9,024 nucleotides of DNA from Pseudorhodobacter sp. (GTDB lineage: Bacteria > Pseudomonadota > Alphaproteobacteria > Rhodobacterales > Rhodobacteraceae). The notes below the pieces were generated by a model. It did no database searches, was not told the DNA's origin, and was given only the letters and a program-made list of their open reading frames with translations. Below, piece after piece: positions 5,558 through 9,024 of this stretch. A program made the translations under genes and the position numbers. The first letter of the stretch is position 1. Every line of letters starts with the position of its first letter. The stretch covers positions 1 to 9,024 of the forward strand of contig JAHEDL010000134.1 in the NCBI GenBank assembly GCA_024641255.1, read 5' to 3'.

Positions 5558-6847
5558 TCACTCCAGCGCGCCGGAAGCCGCGATGCGGGTCTTGCCGCCC
5601 AGATAGGGGTGCAGCACGGCGGGCAGGTCAACCGAACCATCCGCTTGCTGGCCATTTTCCAACACGGCAATCAGGCAGCGCCCGACTGCAAGGCCCGACC
5701 CGTTCAGCGTGGCCACAAATTCGGGCTTACCGCCGGCGGGGCGGAAGCGGGCATTCATGCGGCGGGCCTGAAACTGGCCGCAGGTCGAAACCGACGAGAT
5801 TTCGCGGTAGCGGTTCTGGCCCGGCAACCACGCTTCAAGGTCGTGAGTCTTTTGCGCACCAAAGCCCATGTCGCCGGTGCACAGCACGATGGTGCGGTAG
5901 GGGATGCCCAGCTTTTCAAGGATGGCTTGGGCGCACCCTGTCATGCGGTCGTGTTCGGCAAGGGCGGTGTCAGGGGTGCAGATCGTCACCATCTCGACCT
6001 TTTCGAACTGGTGCTGGCGTAGCATGCCGGTGGTGTCTTTGCCCGCCGACCCTGCTTCGGAGCGGAAGCATTGGGTGTGCGCGGTCATGCGGATCGGCAG
6101 GGAGGCTTCGTCCAGAATGTCGCCTGCGACAGAGTTGGTCAGGGTGACTTCCGAGGTGGGGATCAACCACCAGCCATTGGTGGTTTGATAGCTGTCTTCA
6201 GCAAATTTCGGCAGCTGGTTGGTGCCATACATCGCCTCTTCCTTCACCAGAACCGGGGTCCAGGTTTCGGTCAGGCCGTGCTCTTCGATATGGGTATCCA
6301 GCATGAACTGCGCCAGCGCACGGTGTACGCGGATCACGGCGCCTTTCAGCACCACAAAGCGCGAGCCGGACAGTTTCGCGGCGGTTTCGAAATCCATCCC
6401 GGGTTTGACGCCGCCGATGTCGAAATGTTCTTTCGGGGTGAAGTCGAAGCTGCGCGGGGTGCCCCAGCGGCGGATTTCGACGTTGTCGTCTTCGTCGCGG
6501 CCATCGGGCACTTCGGCCAAGGGCAGGTTGGGCACGGTCAGCAACAGGTCGCGCAGCTGGGCGTCCAGCGCGTCGGCTTCGGCGGTCATCGTGGCCAGTT
6601 CGGCCTTCTTTTCCGACACCAACCCGCGCAGGCGGTTGAATTCGGCGTCGTCGCCGCGGCCCTTGGCAGCGCCGGCTTCTTTCGAGGCGGCGTTCTGCGC
6701 GGCTTGCGCGGTTTCGGCGGCCAGGATCTTGGCGCGGCGGGCTTCGTCCAAAGCAAGGATCTGCGACGACAGACCGGTCTGCTTCCGACGGGAGAGGGCG
6801 GCCTCGAAGGCGCTTGGGTTCTCGCGGATGGCGCGGATGTCGTGCAT
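5558..6847 (-). CDS. serS: Seryl-tRNA synthetase (class II)
   Basis: SerS joins serine to tRNA-Ser in the cytoplasm, and to tRNA-Sec where present. The 429-residue length is standard. Residues 1-105 form the N-terminal tRNA-binding domain, with a charged coiled-coil arm at about 27-100. The class II catalytic core follows: the serine-binding TSE (Thr231, Glu233), motif 2 starting FRSE (261-264) with the following loop to about 283, the conserved [19 protein letters not shown] (349-367), and motif 3 [17 protein letters not shown] (382-398) with the invariant Arg390. All core residues are present. The start at ATG 6847-6845 has GAGG 6 bases upstream and yields the usual [11 protein letters not shown]. 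The leader is 276 bases to the divergent acyltransferase and holds a 19-bp palindrome 67 bases upstream. The TspO-like gene follows after 31 bases. Confidence 0.97.
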   Translation of the reverse strand: MHDIRAIRENPSAFEAALSRRKQTGLSSQILALDEARRAKILAAETAQAAQNAASKEAGAAKGRGDDAEFNRLRGLVSEKKAELATMTAEADALDAQLRDLLLTVPNLPLAEVPDGRDEDDNVEIRRWGTPRSFDFTPKEHFDIGGVKPGMDFETAAKLSGSRFVVLKGAVIRVHRALAQFMLDTHIEEHGLTETWTPVLVKEEAMYGTNQLPKFAEDSYQTTNGWWLIPTSEVTLTNSVAGDILDEASLPIRMTAHTQCFRSEAGSAGKDTTGMLRQHQFEKVEMVTICTPDTALAEHDRMTGCAQAILEKLGIPYRTIVLCTGDMGFGAQKTHDLEAWLPGQNRYREISSVSTCGQFQARRMNARFRPAGGKPEFVATLNGSGLAVGRCLIAVLENGQQADGSVDLPAVLHPYLGGKTRIAASGALE

Positions 6848-6914
6848 GATTTGCCTCGTCTGGAAAGGGAAGTGACGGGGTTATGCCCGATTTGCGCGAA
6901 AAGGGGAAGCGCGT

Positions 6915-6933
6915 GTGTCGCACAGTGCGACAC
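6915..6933. promoter_or_regulatory. 19-bp perfect palindrome, operator-like, upstream of serS
   Basis: GTGTCGCAC (6915-6923) is exactly complementary to GTGCGACAC (6925-6933) around a central A. It lies 67 bases upstream of serS and 190 upstream of the divergent acyltransferase. The odd-length, short-centre form is typical of a dimeric repressor or activator site. It is close to but not the same as the TGT-N12-ACA pattern of PpsR/CrtJ (here TGT-N11-ACA), and I cannot assign a regulator. With no T-run it is not a terminator. Confidence 0.5.
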
Positions 6934-7055
6934 TTGGCGGCGCTAACAAAATCAAGGGCTTCTGAGCGCAAGTTTACAAAGCATTCACAGTTGCGCCCCG
7001 CAGCCCGGCAAAGCGGTCTGGCACTTGGGCCCGGCGATTGCACATGACGGATGCA

Positions 7056-7068
7056 AAACGGACCGTTT
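7056..7068. repeat. 13-bp palindrome between serS and the acyltransferase gene
   Basis: AAACGG (7056-7061) is complementary to CCGTTT (7063-7068) around a central A, 55 bases before the acyltransferase start. It may be an operator for that gene. Twelve matched bases in a 276-base spacer can also arise by chance. Confidence 0.35.
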
Positions 7069-7123
7069 CCAACTTGGCGACTAGGCGGGGGGAACGGGAT
7101 CGGGTAAGGCGGAAGCTGTTAGT

Positions 7124-8056
7124 GTGAGTGGTAGCGTGGCAGTAGGGCAACCCAAGGCGGGATATCGGCGGTCTGTGGACCTTGCGCGGTTTGTGGCGGC
7201 CTTTGGCATCGTGTGGGATCATGCGCGTGCGCCCTATGCCGACATTGGCTATACCGCATTGGCGCTGTTTTTACTGCTGACATCGTTTTTGGCGGTCGGA
7301 TCGTTTGAACGGTCGGACGGCCGACGGTTCTGGATTTCGCGGGCGCAGCGCATCGCGGTGCCGTGGCTGGTGTGGTGCGCGTTTTACCGCGTGGTCTATG
7401 AGGTTGTCGCCGACGCGCCGTTCGATGTGTTGCGCGACCCGTGGACGCTGTTGATCGGGCCATCGATTCATTTGTGGTTTTTGCCCTTCGTCATGGTGGC
7501 GCTGGTGACGATTCCGTGGATCTCACGCTTTGTTGACCGGCCAGAGCGGTTGTATCTGGCGGCGGTTGCGCTGGCGATTGTGGCGATTCCGTTGGGGTTG
7601 TTGCATGCCAAACTGGCGCCGACGGCGTGGTTTGTGAACATGGGCGAGTTTGCGCAACCGCTGCCGCAATGGTTCTATTCGTTGCCGCTGTTCTGGTTTG
7701 GGGCGCTGTTGGCCTGCGGCAAGCGGATGGGCATGGTGTGGCCGGTTTTGGCGGCGGCGCTGCTGGTGTCGGCGGTGCTGTTCAGCCGTGCGCCAGAGTT
7801 TGCATCGGTGCAGATGGTGCTTGTGGCGTTGATCTTCGAGGCGGTGTGGCGGCTGAATATTGCCGGGCGCTGGCCGACTTGGTTGGCGGGGTTTGCCTTT
7901 GGCATTTACCTGCTGCATCCGGCCTGCATGTTGCTGGCCTACAAGCTGTTTGGCCCCGATGTGGACCGCAGCTTTGCCGCCCTGTTCACCTTTGCGGTAT
8001 CATGGGCGTTGACGGCGGCTTTGCAGCGCATTCCGGGCATCAACCGCTATATTTAA
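7124..8056 (+). CDS. Acyltransferase family 3 membrane protein (probable O-acyltransferase)
   Basis: This is a 310-residue protein with about ten hydrophobic segments, matching the membrane-bound acyltransferase-3 family (PF01757). These enzymes move acetyl or other acyl groups onto sugars of lipopolysaccharide, exopolysaccharide, peptidoglycan or small molecules at the inner membrane. Visible hallmarks: an N-terminal YRRSVDLARFVAAFGIVWDHAR (14-35) with the conserved His33 near the end of helix 1, the basic loop FWISRAQRIAVPW (69-81), HLWFLPF (116-122), and the late GIYLLHP (260-266). It is a little shorter than many relatives. The GTG start at 7124 has GGAAG (7111-7115) 8 bases upstream; GTG 7136 is an alternative. 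The gene stands alone: serS is divergent, and yajC follows after 126 bases with its own ribosome site. No adjacent glycan genes show the acceptor, so the substrate is unknown. Confidence 0.85.
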   Translation: MSGSVAVGQPKAGYRRSVDLARFVAAFGIVWDHARAPYADIGYTALALFLLLTSFLAVGSFERSDGRRFWISRAQRIAVPWLVWCAFYRVVYEVVADAPFDVLRDPWTLLIGPSIHLWFLPFVMVALVTIPWISRFVDRPERLYLAAVALAIVAIPLGLLHAKLAPTAWFVNMGEFAQPLPQWFYSLPLFWFGALLACGKRMGMVWPVLAAALLVSAVLFSRAPEFASVQMVLVALIFEAVWRLNIAGRWPTWLAGFAFGIYLLHPACMLLAYKLFGPDVDRSFAALFTFAVSWALTAALQRIPGINRYI

Positions 8057-8182
8057 CCGCTTTGGGCTGGCATTGCGCCAAGCCGCGCTTAGAGTGGCGC
8101 TGCCTTGCCTATCTTTGCGCACGCCTATAGGGTGCCCGCCGATAAACAGGGGGTGATCCCCGCGCTGACAGAGAGGACGACC

Positions 8183-8515
8183 ATGTTCGTAACCCCCGCC
8201 TACGCCCAAGCTGCTGGCACCGCCGGAGCAGGTTCTGCCTTTGCTTCCTTCCTGCCGCTGGTTCTGATTTTCGCCATCATGTATTTTCTGCTGATCCGTC
8301 CGCAGCAAAAGAAGATGAAAGATCTGAAATCGATGGTCGAGGCGCTGCGCCGTGGCGATCAGGTGCTGACCCAAGGCGGCATCATCGGCAAAGTCACAAA
8401 GGTGAATGACGACGGCATCGTCGAAGTCGAAATTGCAGACGGCGTGAAGGTGAAAGTGCTGAAAACCACCATCTCGCAAGTGCTGAACAAGACCGAACCC
8501 GCAACCGCTGCATAA
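8183..8515 (+). CDS. yajC: Sec translocon accessory protein YajC
   Basis: This 110-residue protein matches YajC in size and layout: a short N-terminus (MFVTPAYAQAAGTAG), one membrane helix (about 22-38), the signature IRPQQKKMKD (38-47), and a small cytoplasmic domain with RRGDQVLTQGGIIGKVTKV (56-74). YajC binds SecD-SecF and SecYEG at the inner membrane and is a non-essential accessory of protein export. ATG 8183 is chosen because GAGAGG (8171-8176) is 6 bases upstream and the N-terminus is typical; the frame is open 26 codons further upstream without family-like sequence. secD follows after 11 bases, so the two are one operon. The 126-base spacer before yajC probably holds its promoter, but I see no convincing one. 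Confidence 0.95.
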   Translation: MFVTPAYAQAAGTAGAGSAFASFLPLVLIFAIMYFLLIRPQQKKMKDLKSMVEALRRGDQVLTQGGIIGKVTKVNDDGIVEVEIADGVKVKVLKTTISQVLNKTEPATAA

Positions 8516-8526
8516 GACGGAATATC

Positions 8527-9024
8527 ATGCTGTATTCGCCGCTGTGGAAGCGCCTTTTCATCCTTGCGCTATGCGCTTGGGGGATATTGGCGTCGCTTCC
8601 GAACCTATTCTACACCACCGTTGAAGCGCATAATGATGCGGCAGCGGCGATTGCAAAAGCAGGTGGCGTGGCCACCGAAGAGCAGACCGCAGATCTGGCA
8701 AAATGGCCGTCGTTCCTGCCTTCGGCTTTGGTCAACCTTGGGCTTGACCTGCGGGGCGGTGCGCATCTGTTGGCCGAAGTGCAGGTCGCCGATGTCTACG
8801 CGCAGCGGATCGACAGCCTGTGGCCCGAAGTGCGCGACACCTTGCGTGACGTGCGCGATCAGGTCGGGGCGGTGCGGCGGATGCCGTCGGTGCCGGGCGT
8901 GCTGCGGGTTTCGGTGGGCAATGCCGATGGCATGGCGGTGGCGCTGGAAAAGGTGAAGGCGCTTGCCGCACCGGTTGCCAGCCTGACCGGTGTTGGCCAG
9001 AAGGATCTGGACGTATCGGTTGAT
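8527..9024 (+). CDS. secD: Protein translocase subunit SecD, N-terminal part (cut by right edge)
   Basis: The frame is open from ATG 8527 to the right edge (166 codons); the C-terminal part, with the remaining membrane helices, is outside. Residues 1-8 are cytoplasmic, 9-28 form the first membrane helix (RLFILALCAWGILASLPNLF), and residues 70-85 carry the SecD hallmark NLGLDLRGGAHLLAEV. The start of the first periplasmic domain follows. SecD with SecF uses the proton-motive force to pull proteins out of SecYEG on the periplasmic side. The Shine-Dalgarno is weak (GGA 8519-8521, 5 bases before the ATG), and the short 11-base gap after yajC suggests co-translation. secF would be expected downstream. 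Confidence 0.96.
   Translation, partial: MLYSPLWKRLFILALCAWGILASLPNLFYTTVEAHNDAAAAIAKAGGVATEEQTADLAKWPSFLPSALVNLGLDLRGGAHLLAEVQVADVYAQRIDSLWPEVRDTLRDVRDQVGAVRRMPSVPGVLRVSVGNADGMAVALEKVKALAAPVASLTGVGQKDLDVSVD

Noticed and set aside
5146..6147. 333-codon plus-strand open frame opposite serS and the TspO-like gene
   Set aside because: It is the shadow of two clear minus-strand genes; the product is Arg/Gly/Ser-rich with no motif.
6071..6946. 291-codon plus-strand open frame opposite serS
   Set aside because: It is a shadow of the SerS coding strand, Gly/Phe/Gln-rich from codon bias, with no Shine-Dalgarno seen.
8064..8100. Possible hairpins after the acyltransferase stop (GGCTGGC with GCCAAGCC; GCGCCA with TGGCGC)
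   Set aside because: The stems are short or bulged and no T-run follows, so a terminator cannot be claimed.
8105..8131. Possible promoter for yajC: TTGCCT (8105-8110) and TATAGG (8126-8131)
   Set aside because: Spacing is only 15 bases and both boxes are weak; not enough to annotate.
8150..8161. GGGG/CCCC mini-hairpin upstream of the yajC ribosome site
   Set aside because: Only four base pairs; likely chance in GC-rich DNA.
1..9024. CRISPR arrays, tRNA or rRNA genes, insertion sequences, phage or toxin-antitoxin pairs
   Set aside because: I looked for repeated spacers, cloverleaf-like sequence, transposase motifs and paired small genes and saw none.

Overview
The window looks like chromosomal DNA from an alphaproteobacterium, most likely order Rhodobacterales (Rhodobacter/Roseobacter type). 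The base composition is GC-rich with G/C-biased third codon positions. The N-termini of Der ([16 protein letters not shown]), SerS, YajC (short AYAQA leader, then one membrane helix) and SecD have the form usual in that order. The SerS - YajC - SecD neighbourhood also fits it. The genus assignment is inference. No phage, insertion sequence, CRISPR, tRNA or rRNA is visible, and no gene-free stretch exceeds 300 bases.

Layout. (1) Positions 1-947, minus strand: the N-terminal 315 codons of an RTX-type calcium-binding repeat protein, cut by the left edge. (2) 948-1182: a divergent intergenic region with a compound inverted repeat, three 10-bp direct repeats and a small hairpin. (3) 1183-4785, plus strand: a likely operon of a YfgM-like TPR membrane protein, the outer-membrane lipoprotein BamB and the ribosome-assembly GTPase Der, in the same order as E. 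coli yfgM-bamB-der. A strong Rho-independent terminator follows. (4) 4819-6847, minus strand: serS, then a TspO-like polytopic membrane protein 31 bases downstream. They converge on the terminator shared with der. (5) 6848-7123: a second divergent intergenic region with a 19-bp palindrome and a 13-bp palindrome. (6) 7124-8056, plus: a family-3 membrane acyltransferase. (7) 8183-9024, plus: yajC and the first 166 codons of secD, running off the right edge.

How the genes fit together. Much of the window serves protein export and envelope building. YajC and SecD are accessory parts of the Sec translocon. YfgM relatives sit next to SecYEG in enterobacteria and hand substrates to periplasmic chaperones. 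BamB belongs to the machine that inserts outer-membrane beta-barrels. Der and SerS are essential translation-related genes. The acyltransferase probably modifies an envelope sugar or lipid, and the RTX protein is probably secreted or surface-exposed.

I see no obvious undescribed multi-gene system. The most interesting signals are small and regulatory. The start codon of the TspO-like gene lies in the loop of a perfect 10-bp hairpin and has no Shine-Dalgarno sequence. A six-codon mini-ORF holds the well-placed Shine-Dalgarno upstream of der and overlaps its start codon by ATGA. A 19-bp palindrome lies upstream of serS. The RTX promoter region has helical-turn direct repeats and a compound hairpin.
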